Part shown: piece after piece, positions 55,276-64,000 of the stretch | Layout: every line of letters starts with the position of its first letter | How positions within the stretch are numbered: position 1 is the stretch's first letter | NCBI GenBank assembly: GCA_964023275.1 | Contig: OZ029928.1 | Span: 1,860,001-1,924,000 of the forward strand | Reading direction: 5' to 3' | Origin: Norana najaformis | Taxonomy: Eukaryota > Annelida > Clitellata > Crassiclitellata > Hormogastridae | Length of the DNA: 64,000 nt | The notes under the pieces: generated by a model | Database searches by the model: none | What the model was told of the DNA's origin: nothing | The model's input: only the letters and a program-made list of their open reading frames with translations | Translations under genes and position numbers: made by a program

Positions 55276-56577
55276 TAGCACCTATTATGTCAAGTTTTTG
55301 GTCTAACAGAGAAATAATTATGCCAGTAATTTTCGTTGATTGAGGAAATAGCGCTTCAATTAAATTACAAAGGGGAATCAGTTAGTTTTCATTAGTATGA
55401 TGACAGTATTTGCCGACAAAGCGAACAAAAACCCATTAGAAACCCAATCACAATGGTAGCGCATGAATACAGCCATGGGAAACGTCCAACCTGGTTCAAG
55501 CAACAGTAGTTCAGCTTGTTTTTATTATTACGATTATGCTAAATAGCTGAGAAGCCGGCGCAAACCCTGGAGACCCAACAATGATGGCATCTATTAAAAA
55601 ATAGCTCGCCCTCTTCCTTAACCCAGTCTACAGAAGCCTACACGGGACACGCGATGTCATTATGTTTATAAGCGATCACTGGATCATTCTATTGGGAAAT
55701 ATAAAGACCTGTTGGCCCCTACGAATCGTCCACTGAATCATGATTATGTTATATTGCCAATGATGCAGGCATAAGCCATGCAGAGAAACCCGACCACAAC
55801 GGTAGCCTAATTTTCTAGATTTCAAATTGCTAGATCTTCTTCTTAAATGATCCCAAATCAATTCATCTACATTTATAAGAGTTGCTCGCAATATGAAATG
55901 AAATCACTCGCTCCGTATTTCTTTCACTTAATATGGCGCAAAGTCTTTGAGTTCCGGAGTCAATCTCGGACCCCACTACAATTAATGGCTTGATGTGCTA
56001 TTCTTCACCATTTCCCTACCATGTTAAGGGGCTGTAGCATCCAGTCATCAATCTTCCGTCCGAAATAATTGTTGTGCAGTGTCGACGTAATTTGCGAAGT
56101 TATTGTTATAAACGATTATATATTGTAAATTACGAATTCAGCTTAGTCTGCCGCTCTGTGAATTCATCTCCCAGTCGGCGGATTGAACACACTGGAGCTC
56201 AATTTTCCAATTTCAGAATGGCGCCACCACGAGATATTATCTAATGCCCCTCATATAAAAAAGCAAATGCAAACCATTCATGGTGACGTTTGGGCTTCCG
56301 TAGCAAGTCTGTTTTGCAACGCGTGGGAACACGCAGGAGCTGCAGGGCTAGCGATTCATCCAGTCTCCTCGACCTGCCGTGACCCACTATCATCCTGTGG
56401 AATTGGGAATTGCTGCCATGAAAGCCCTATTAAAGCAAGTTTTCGTTAACCGGTTGGATAAACAAGGAGGTCGACGCTAATACATTCAGCTGATCGAAGT
56501 TCAGGGGCGACTTTCTAACGTGCTACTACACGGCGTTTTTATTTTTGCTTGCATTTGTAATATCTTACACCAGTGTT
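55276..56577. other. 5' flank of the GPCR gene
   Basis: No gene recognised. ORFs at 55676 (-) and 56183 (+) have no domain features. An AG at 56571-56572 shortly before the GPCR ATG (CTTACACCAG) could be a 5' UTR splice acceptor. Confidence 0.4.
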
Positions 56578-57654
56578 ATGGCAGACGTTGAAGAAACTAC
56601 TTTTGCGGAAAATCGTAGCGATGTATGGGATGCCTTTGATGGTCATGAAGTACCGAGAGACTGGATTTTCTATTTGATAAATGTTGCTTCTCCGATCACG
56701 ATATTCAGCGGCATTGTCTTGAATATGGTGGGTCTCGTGATTCTCTTAAGATGTCGTATGTGGTTGAAACACGAAGGATACGTTTATCTGGCCACCATCT
56801 TATGCACCAACGTCGGCGTTCTCCTGTTCAGCACCAGCTCTTTCTGGTTGATGTGTTCCTACTTGCCAAGGCATTACTATCCACCAGATACGTCTCAGTT
56901 CATGTGTAAATTGTGGAACTATTTAAAGAGCATTTTCTTCGTATCTGGCTGGCCTTCGGTTGCTCTCCTATTCACATGTTACCTACGCCAAGGTCATTCG
57001 TCAACAACACAGCAAAACATGCACAGAAAAAGATGCAGATGTCCAGTCTTTGCCGCTAAGTATTGTACGCTGTTCGCAAGTAAAGTCGTCGTTGGTGTTT
57101 TGCTCGGGAGTTTGCTCGTGCTCGGTTTGCCATATCTGGTGGTATACGAATTGGAAAACGGGTCATTTTGCACGGCCCGACCACACGTAGCGCTGATTGT
57201 GTCTAAACTCATCGAAACCATCCTGATGTTCCTTCTACCGTTCGTCGTCCTGCTGCTCCTTCTACTGCTCACCCTCTGCACATCAAGGAAAGGCAGCAAC
57301 CCTGGGTCTCCGCAAAGCGAGGAGTCTGTGGCTGACAAACAGATGCGAAAGATGGCCATTACCCTATCGTCTGTCATTTTATTGTCGCAGTTCATGCTGG
57401 TCTTCGTACGTAGTGTCTTTCGTGGCGTAAAAGGCTATCCACCATTTGTTGAAATCGTGCACGGCTTGACCCTCAGCTTACATCCGATCCTCTGTTTCAT
57501 TATCCTAAAGATGTTTCGACAAGGGTTCAAGTCTGAGCTGCGAAGTATCCGTTGCTGTCGCCGTCTCTTTCCGTCGTTGGACTGCGAGGAGAATAATGAA
57601 GTGGTTCCTCCAAACATTACACTAAAGGATGTACCAAGAGCAGCCGAATCTTAG
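56578..57654 (+). CDS. orphan rhodopsin-family GPCR (358 aa, single coding exon)
   Basis: Seven hydrophobic segments at about 29-57, 69-94, 112-135, 168-190, 204-234, 258-281 and 290-310. The TM1 asparagine (N49, SGIVLNMVGLV), an extracellular cysteine pair (C110 at TM3, C198 in loop 2) and an N-glycosylation site (N12) support class A. The usual DRY after TM3 is replaced by YLRQ (135-138) and NPxxY by HPILC (302-306), so micro-switches are altered. A Cys pair (326-327) after the amphipathic KMFRQGFKSELR helix is a palmitoylation candidate. I chose ATG 56578; the open frame extends 11 codons upstream but only from a TTG. It resembles invertebrate peptide-receptor-like orphans in layout; no ligand can be assigned. 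Confidence 0.85.
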   Translation: MADVEETTFAENRSDVWDAFDGHEVPRDWIFYLINVASPITIFSGIVLNMVGLVILLRCRMWLKHEGYVYLATILCTNVGVLLFSTSSFWLMCSYLPRHYYPPDTSQFMCKLWNYLKSIFFVSGWPSVALLFTCYLRQGHSSTTQQNMHRKRCRCPVFAAKYCTLFASKVVVGVLLGSLLVLGLPYLVVYELENGSFCTARPHVALIVSKLIETILMFLLPFVVLLLLLLLTLCTSRKGSNPGSPQSEESVADKQMRKMAITLSSVILLSQFMLVFVRSVFRGVKGYPPFVEIVHGLTLSLHPILCFIILKMFRQGFKSELRSIRCCRRLFPSLDCEENNEVVPPNITLKDVPRAAES

Positions 57655-59848
57655 GTTGTTCTGTGCTGTAGAGTTCGAGCCATGAGCTACCGGCATACGT
57701 AACATGTACAAACTAGTAGTACCTGTGTTCACATAGGCTACGTCTTATTATCTTAAACTTACTTTGAAATAATAACTCTCATTATTGAAACCAAGCTTTC
57801 GATTTACTACATTATCTGCTTGTAAATTAGTTGTTTGAATTATCTAGAATGAAGTTAGCAGTTATGTGGAAGGGGCTATTCGAGTGGCTCCACAGGAAGT
57901 GACTTTAGGAGTAAGTGAATGAGGGTCGTGAACTCCACAAAGATTTGGGGGCACTGTAGATGTGCATTTTTACTACGTGTAGTTGTCGCTTCTTTAGTTA
58001 ATATTTTATACTTATATCAGACTTGTATGTTGTCAAACTGAATATTTGCTAAATCCTCTTCGACGCATGAGTGCCTCTCTGTTGTTCACTTAAAGAGAGG
58101 AGTTTCAAGTTGGGTCATTTCCATTTAATTAATTTTGGTTTCCTTTTGATAAACTTGTATGCCTTCATCGATATACATTCCACTGCTAAACGTCATTCTA
58201 CACAGTTTCTGTGACAACCACGTTCGTATGGCCATCGATGGTCGTTCCCACTTGAGTGGTCTGTTTAACTAAGTTATCTTTCTTGAGTAGTCTTCCATGT
58301 GCGGTCTTTCCTGGGTGATGTACCCGAGTGATCTTCTCTGGGTGGCATTCCCTCAGATGGCGTTTCTTCTAGTGGGTTTCAAGTGGCGAAATTCCCCTTG
58401 ATGACCTTAACCTGTTAGAATTTCCATGGGTGGTTCGAGCTTGGTTGGTCATTTCTGAGTTGTCCACTTGATCCTGTGTAATACATTATCCCCAACAAGA
58501 TTCATGTAATTATTCGATTCTCCTTCACTTTACAACTGTATTGAAAAGGCGCGTAGTAAGTCAGTGTTTATCTTGCCTTATGTTAACCTTTTTATATTCG
58601 AAAGAACAAAAGTACAAATACGAATGCCTTACCGGAAGTGGAATCAAACAATGTAACTACTACTTGAAGCACTTCGACTTTCAGTCGTTCAACATTTTCG
58701 CCGTTGTTTGAAATAATGCATGCTAGGTTCAGACAATGGATGTTTCCTGTAATAACGAACAGGTGTTTGTCATTTCTCATTTAGGATTGAGCATGAAGTA
58801 GATTTAATCTTCAACTTCTACAGCTCTGTTAATTTTTGAAAATGCATCTTTTACCTTAGCCCGAAGTTTCTGTACTTTTATATATTAGTCTTCATTCAGA
58901 ATAGACAGCAAAAACAAAAACCGATAACTGTGTTTTATGCTAAAGTTCATTGTTATCTACATAAAATATTTCATTATATTAAATAAAAACATGTCTCACC
59001 GTAAAGTTTTTGCAACAGCATAATAGATAATCGATGAATAATTGCACCTGGATACATTTTGTAAAACAACATATTAAGCCTATTGCATTAATTGATTTAT
59101 TGGAAACGCATGAGGTGATCAGTTTTCGTATAATGAACTTTTGATATATGATTAAGGTCAACTCAGACGCTATTATTTAGTATGAAAGCTTAATAACTTC
59201 AGACTTACAGGTGATACACAGTATATCAGTGAGTTAAAACAAAGACTAACTTTGTGAAGATTTCAGGTCACTTTTATATAAGACATCTTACAACATTAAT
59301 TCTGTATGCTACCTTCAATTCAAAACAGCAATGATAACAAGAAATGAGATTTATATTCTAAATTCAATTCAAAAACAAGAGGATAAATCATAGATTCTTT
59401 GCCTATTTAAGGCTGCATACGTATGTTACTTCAGAATACATTAGTTACTTCAGCATTCGAAGTCGAAATCTTGAAGCAGTAACACTGGTTTGGTATTCTC
59501 CTTGAATTATAGGGTAAGAGACGAACATTCTACTTCAGTTTGTAGGGCTGAAACTGGTGTTTACTTTTACTGCTATTATACCGCACCTTATAAACAATAT
59601 AAAGTGTTACCATAAAAAGAAGCTGGCCTTTACAAACCAAAACCTTTCACGTATTTAAGATATAATTTAATTTTTCTGCAAGACTTTAGCAGACCAGGTG
59701 TCATCCAAAATTATTTTGGCGGTAACTCCAAAGAGTTTATAGGTACCAAGGGGAGTGTTGCATCGTACATTTTCTCATACATCTGCAAACAATTATATAC
59801 TAACAAATTGTTGCGACTTTTACAAGCAGGAGTTAACTGAGTCACAGA
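57655..59848. other. 3' flank of the GPCR gene, with a degenerate minisatellite
   Basis: No gene. 58240-58450 has loosely repeated units of about 17-20 bp with a TCTTCC..GGGTGG character. The rest is AT-rich. Confidence 0.4.
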
Positions 59849-60187
59849 TCATGAAGTTCTGCTTGAATTTTTCTGAGTAAAGTGTTTTGACGTTAACGCC
59901 CATCCAGATAAAAAGCCAGAAACTGTGTATTTATATACAAATTGGTAAACTAAATTGTTGTTAATGTCAGTAGTAACAGGATCTAGCAATGTTTTTGTAA
60001 AGGCCAAAACAGTAACTAGAGATTTGACAAGAGAATATTCTGAACCGCAGTTCTCTGAAATAAAGCTCCCGTGCAGTTTAGGCACAAGTTTAAATGCGCC
60101 ATCAGGTGAGTAACGACATTTAACCGGCTGAGGAATCAAGAGATTTATTTGCGCTGGTAAAAAGATTGTATTCAACGTAGTTTCCAT
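59849..60187 (-). CDS. hypothetical ORF (112 aa)
   Basis: METTLNTIFLPAQINLLIPQ to a TGA, from a true ATG. No signal peptide, domain or paralogue recognised. It stands alone in AT-rich sequence with no visible splice partner, so it may be an exon or chance. Confidence 0.2.
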   Translation of the reverse strand: METTLNTIFLPAQINLLIPQPVKCRYSPDGAFKLVPKLHGSFISENCGSEYSLVKSLVTVLAFTKTLLDPVTTDINNNLVYQFVYKYTVSGFLSGWALTSKHFTQKNSSRTS

Positions 60188-61059
60188 CTTGATCCAGATC
60201 TCTTTTATTTCAAAGAGTACGCTTCTTCACGCCAACAAAGGATTCAAACTTCCATTTAACACATGTCTATACAACTGTGAGGGAGAGCCGTTCGTAACAG
60301 AAATTGAGTCGAGGAAGAAAAATCATGGTCTATATTATGAGTTAAAGTATATACTGCGGACAGAAACAGAATTCACACTGTGTCCGCAACCTGGCTAGGT
60401 CTAAAGCATTAAGACTATACATCTCAAAGGAACGACATTGTGACTTAAAACACAGATTAAGTACATTTTAATACATTTGCTGCATGAAAAGCAAAACTGT
60501 AGCAGTGATGAATCAATCATGACAAGTGGCTGATGAGAATCTAACAATTAAATGTGAAAATTACAATATTACATGCAACCAGGTACAAGGAGAGAACGAT
60601 GATCGAAGTGAAAAGCTGTTACTTTACGTTCACATACGGGATATTTATAGAACCAGATCTCTCACGTGTCAAACTGTTTTGGTTTCACCACCAAATGCCT
60701 TGACTTGAAGTCGACTCGTTGACTGTAATTATTTCTCACTGTCATCGTTAGACAGATTTGCAGAAATGTGGTTCAAAATTCTCTGGCTACAACCATAATA
60801 AAGACGCCCAATTAATCAGTATAGGCCTATTACTCCCGTTCTGCATTCATTGACTGCCCATAAACACAAATTCAGTTTCAAATCTTACCTGTGGTTCAAT
60901 ATGTATTGCTTATAAATACGTCAACCTGTCTCTTTTAGATTGCTCACTAAACATGCTAATAATATTATAGTACTCGATCAACGGACACCGGCTTTTGTTA
61001 TAATTATCTCGTTGGCCACTCTGGTGTTTTCGGTGGTTGATTTGAAACTGTGAATCTTA
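60188..61059. other. non-coding interval
   Basis: Short open stretches only; nothing recognisable. Confidence 0.4.
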
Positions 61060-61350
61060 CTACCCAGTTTTATTTGTTCTTTAATGTCTTTCAGATTTAA
61101 ACTAAAGACTTGCCTGTTTTAGAAGTCTGTTGCCTGGCTTCTGGTTTCCTGAATTACTGGATTTCGATTGGACTTCTACAAAGAAGTACGATTTTGGCTA
61201 TGGTTTGACTTTGAAACGCCTTGCGTATTATGACAAAGGCGTTTTATGAGTCATTAGACCACTCGAGATCATACGAAATCTGATAGGATCAGATCGGATC
61301 GGATTGTATTGGATTGAATTTGTTTAGATCAAGTTAGATTGAAATGGATT
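61060..61350 (+). mobile_element. CR1-like LINE 3' tail
   Basis: Starts with residual FRFKLKTCLF codons, then GCGTATTATGACAAAGGCG and TCATTAGACC, and ends in a degenerate GGATCGGATTGTATTGGATT pentamer tail. Same type as 10870-11090. Confidence 0.6.
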
Positions 61351-62024
61351 GGAAGGCTGTATTGTTTCTAGAGGATGCACTAAGACTGATGGTGGACAGG
61401 TTTGAGTGAAAGATTGTTCAAAACGCAGCCAACCTTCAGAACGAAGATGGCTAAAGACAGTGAAAGAATGTTGACAGGAAGATGATCGGCATTATAAAAC
61501 ATTGAATGAGTTCAGTTTTGAGTTTTGTTTGATAAGTTTACAAAAAAATCGCCACAGGAGAGAAATTTCACTGAGAGATGGAGAATGATTTGTTAGAGGT
61601 CTTTTGAGATAAGCACATGACGCCTAATTTTACTGACTATCTTACGAATATGTTGGCTTAAGCAGACTATGCTAATTTACAACTGCTAACTTACAATTAT
61701 AAAACATTATAAAATGTCTTAAAAGATATGAGTTTTAAAATTTCTAAAAGCTCATTGTTTTTGGAAAATAGTGAAATAGACAAGTAGGCCTATATAATAA
61801 TAATTTATAAATGATAATGGCAAGATTACTAATAACATCAATATTATTATTATATGTCAGTAATAATGTTGTTATCATTATTAATAGTCCATTAATTTTA
61901 ATTTTATTAATAATATTAATTAATTATGAATAAGTGTAGTTTTTCTTTTAGTTAAGATTTCTTGACCACAAAAAGGGTCATTCGGGAGAATTGAGCAATT
62001 TATTGTTGTTCTTTGTCCACGAAG
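61351..62024. other. 5' flank of the secreted peptide gene
   Basis: AT-rich with TAATAATA patches at 61795-61925; no gene. Confidence 0.4.
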
Positions 62025-62303
62025 ATGTCACGATTCGTGGTGATACTGTTGATCGCACTTGGAATCACGGTCTACATCGATACGACATGCGGAGCGCCGG
62101 CCCACAATATCTGGCGCCGGTGTTTTGACCTAGCGATGTCAGGCTACAGCTGTCCGTTACCCCGACCAGGAATTTGCAGCGATAACAGCATCTACACCAA
62201 ATGCTACTTGTGCGGCAAACAAGTCAACGACAGAAGCGTCTACGAAAGCTGCTGCAATCGTGACAACCAAGCAGTCATAGAGTTCTGTAGTCTGACGATG
62301 TAG
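62025..62303 (+). CDS. secreted eight-cysteine peptide, SIS-peptide-like (92 aa)
   Basis: ATG 62025 gives a signal peptide (MSRFVVILLIALGITVYIDT, predicted cut after Gly23) and a 69-residue mature chain with cysteines at 33, 43, 51, 60, 63, 76, 77 and 88. The CYLC...YESCCNRD...IEFC pattern (C-x2-C-x12-CC-x10-C) resembles the molluscan sodium-influx-stimulating peptide, which has CYQC, then a CC pair, then YC. The N-terminal cysteine pattern here adds a pair. There are no dibasic cleavage sites, so the product would be one disulfide-rich peptide hormone or a secreted effector. The open frame seems complete in one exon. The family call is from memory of the pattern and is tentative. Confidence 0.7.
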   Translation: MSRFVVILLIALGITVYIDTTCGAPAHNIWRRCFDLAMSGYSCPLPRPGICSDNSIYTKCYLCGKQVNDRSVYESCCNRDNQAVIEFCSLTM

Positions 62304-62597
62304 TGAATGAATGGAGAAGCGCCATCGACCGATAACATTGGGTTTGTGACAACGGAAATTAGAAAAGAAACAATTAAGGATTTCTGTTTTTTTTAAAGTT
62401 GAATTTGTATATTATGATCTGGTGGCGAAAGGGCCACTTTTTCTTTCTAAGCGGTGGTAAACGTGTTTCAGTGCGCGCAATTAAGTAGGTAAGTAAGTAA
62501 ATAAGTATATTTTTTATTATCCAATAGCTAATCGCAAAACGGTTTACAAGTATTTAAAAACACAAGAAAAACTTAACATGCATACGAGAATGAAAAG
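62304..62597. other. 3' flank of the peptide gene
   Basis: AT-rich with an AAGTAAGTA patch (62484-62506) and no gene. Confidence 0.4.
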
Positions 62598-63017
62598 CTA
62601 TGGAGAATAAAAACTAGCTAGCTGTTTCAGGAACTCAATGCTTTTATCGCTGAGTACTTTCTCTAGAGGAGCAGGAAGAGTCTTTTTTGTCGTCTCGGCT
62701 GCCGCGCGTTTCGCTTTTACTACATCGACAATTCGCTTAACCGCAGCGGCTGTTGTAGCACCAGATTTCGTCACATTACCAACCACATCTGCGACATTTT
62801 TAATCCTGTCCTTATATGCCGAGATGAATGGAGCAGCAGATCGACCGGCTGAACCGAGTGTACGAGCAGCACCGCTTTTCCAGTCGATAAACCCATCATC
62901 TACGACATAACGTCTCACATGACCCATGCGGTTACGACTGGCAAAGATGAACATTTTTGACGACTGGTTACAGTCACGATTTGCTGCGAATGTGAAACCG
63001 TATAGTAACCGTTTCAC
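62598..63017 (-). pseudogene. Ala/Lys-rich ORF of a virus-like or Maverick-like cassette
   Basis: A 139-codon open frame on the minus strand without an ATG. Its first half has KMFIFASRNRMG and YVVDDGFIDW, and the second half is an Ala/Val/Lys helix (GATTAAAVKRIVDVVKAKRA). It follows the capsid-like frame below in the same orientation. Function is unknown; the association with the next ORF suggests a structural or DNA-associated protein of a viral-type element. Confidence 0.45.
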
Positions 63018-63039
63018 CTTGGAGGTTTAATTGTGTGGC

Positions 63040-64000
63040 ATTCTGGTCCGTTAGCCATACTCGCATTCGCTGTACATTACCTGCCGGTAATACAAGTAGG
63101 TACATCAGGTTATTCGGGGCCTCGACTACCTTATAACCCGGGATACGTTCGGAAAGAAGCTGTAGATCACTTGTAGTTGATCACTACCGCGATATGAACC
63201 ACCGATTATGTCGCAGTTCATCAGGATGCTGCTAACCGAAAGAATGTCCAGCGAATGTGCTGCTTCGTGGTAGCTCGTCGTACCCAGAAGCTCTATGAAG
63301 TTAAAACCGAGCGTAGTCCCAATGGTGGACATGGCCATGTTTACCTGATAAGTGGGGTTTGATATCTCTACGTAGGATCGCTGGTTCGAAACGTTACCCC
63401 CTACGGTAATATAGTGGGATTTAGTCGCAGCATCCCAGTGACCACTCACCGCGAGCTGTCGCTGAACCTCGGCGTTGATCTGTGTGATCTCATATCTCCC
63501 TTCGGGCGATGTAATTATCCTCTAGTTCTGGCCACCAATCAAACTATAGACGAACTTGTTATTGCTGGAGATGTTGGGAATGGAGTTGTAAGTCTCGAGG
63601 TTTACTAGGGCCAACTCGAAACGCTTTTTGAATCGAGAAACAGCGGTGGATTGAAAAATGTGGTCCAGTCCGTGGTGTTTGAAGTGACTACCACGCTGAG
63701 ATTCTCTCGCTGGCTTAAAGGCAATGCCAAATCTCGAATTTCCTCGAGACGTTTTTCCAGGCTTATGCTATGAACAGATTTCTGTTCAACTGGAGTGCTA
63801 ACTCCTTAGGAACTGCACCCTAAGGCATCAGTTCATCAAGGATCGACGATATCTCCTCATCCAGTCCAGTGTTGCCTGCCGCCTTAGAGACCATTAGAAG
63901 TTGCAATCGCGCTACAAGGACGTTTGGGTCGTTGTAGTATTGCAAACCTTCACGCCCGATCAGCTGATGTTTTTTGCTGTCAGCGCTATGGGATCGATGG
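63040..64000 (-). pseudogene. virus-like structural-type protein genes, decayed, running off the window
   Basis: On the minus strand, frames from 64000 downward show a block with YYNDPNVLVARLQLL, then KRFELALVNLETYNSIPN, then GRYEITQINAEVQRQ and SYRGSDQLQVIYSFFPN. Such blocks recur together in multi-gene virus-like (Maverick/adintovirus-style) insertions in invertebrate genomes. In-frame stops and frameshifts occur (for example near 63522 and below 63126), so the copy is dead. The precise virus family is not certain. Confidence 0.5.

Noticed and set aside
56545-56577. Eleven-codon N-terminal extension of the GPCR
   Set aside because: It would start at TTG; the ATG at 56578 is the first proper start.

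Overview
This is eukaryotic nuclear DNA from an animal, most likely a marine invertebrate. The evidence is spliced genes with GT-AG introns, tandem GEKPY-type C2H2 zinc-finger proteins, a large CUB-domain membrane protein with symmetric phase-1 exons, a mitochondrial-clan P450 fragment, a rhodopsin-type GPCR, and heavy interspersion of decayed non-LTR retrotransposons, SINEs and microsatellites. A TTAGGG-type telomere-like motif and a secreted peptide resembling the molluscan sodium-influx-stimulating (SIS) peptide fit a lophotrochozoan or a basal deuterostome. The sequence alone does not settle the phylum.

Layout. 0-5 kb is repeats: an (AT)n tract, a tRNA-derived SINE, L2-like LINE tails, a zinc-finger relic and a (CT)n tract. 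5.2-6.9 kb is a pogo-like DNA transposon with intact terminal repeats whose single ORF keeps an N-terminal psq-type HTH and a C-terminal PHD-like finger but lacks the catalytic domain. 8.4-17 kb holds two paralogous C2H2 zinc-finger genes that share an unusual C-terminal finger module; a short third paralogue sits at 50.1 kb and carries a copy of the first gene's downstream flank. 17-25 kb is repeat-rich, with a hairpin minisatellite, an A/C-skewed kilobase, an ATG-less open frame with 14-residue repeats, and LINE pieces.

24.96-49.29 kb is the centrepiece. I could assemble one 21-exon gene whose exons join in phase over 3603 nt (1200 aa): signal peptide, linker, four CUB domains, a second linker, four more CUB domains, one transmembrane helix, and a cytoplasmic tail with an ITIM-like/YxxL motif. 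All eight CUBs have six rather than four cysteines, and the gene looks like a duplicated four-CUB module. Its introns carry LINEs, including a nearly complete one with a Tc1/mariner-derived MITE nested inside it.

53-54 kb has two exons of a mitochondrial-type cytochrome P450 on the minus strand. 56.6-57.7 kb is an intronless orphan GPCR. 62.0-62.3 kb encodes the small cysteine-rich secreted peptide. 62.6-64 kb is a decayed virus-like or Maverick-like cassette running off the window. Beyond the exons that make up the CUB receptor there is no operon-like coordination; the genes are independent units separated by repeats.
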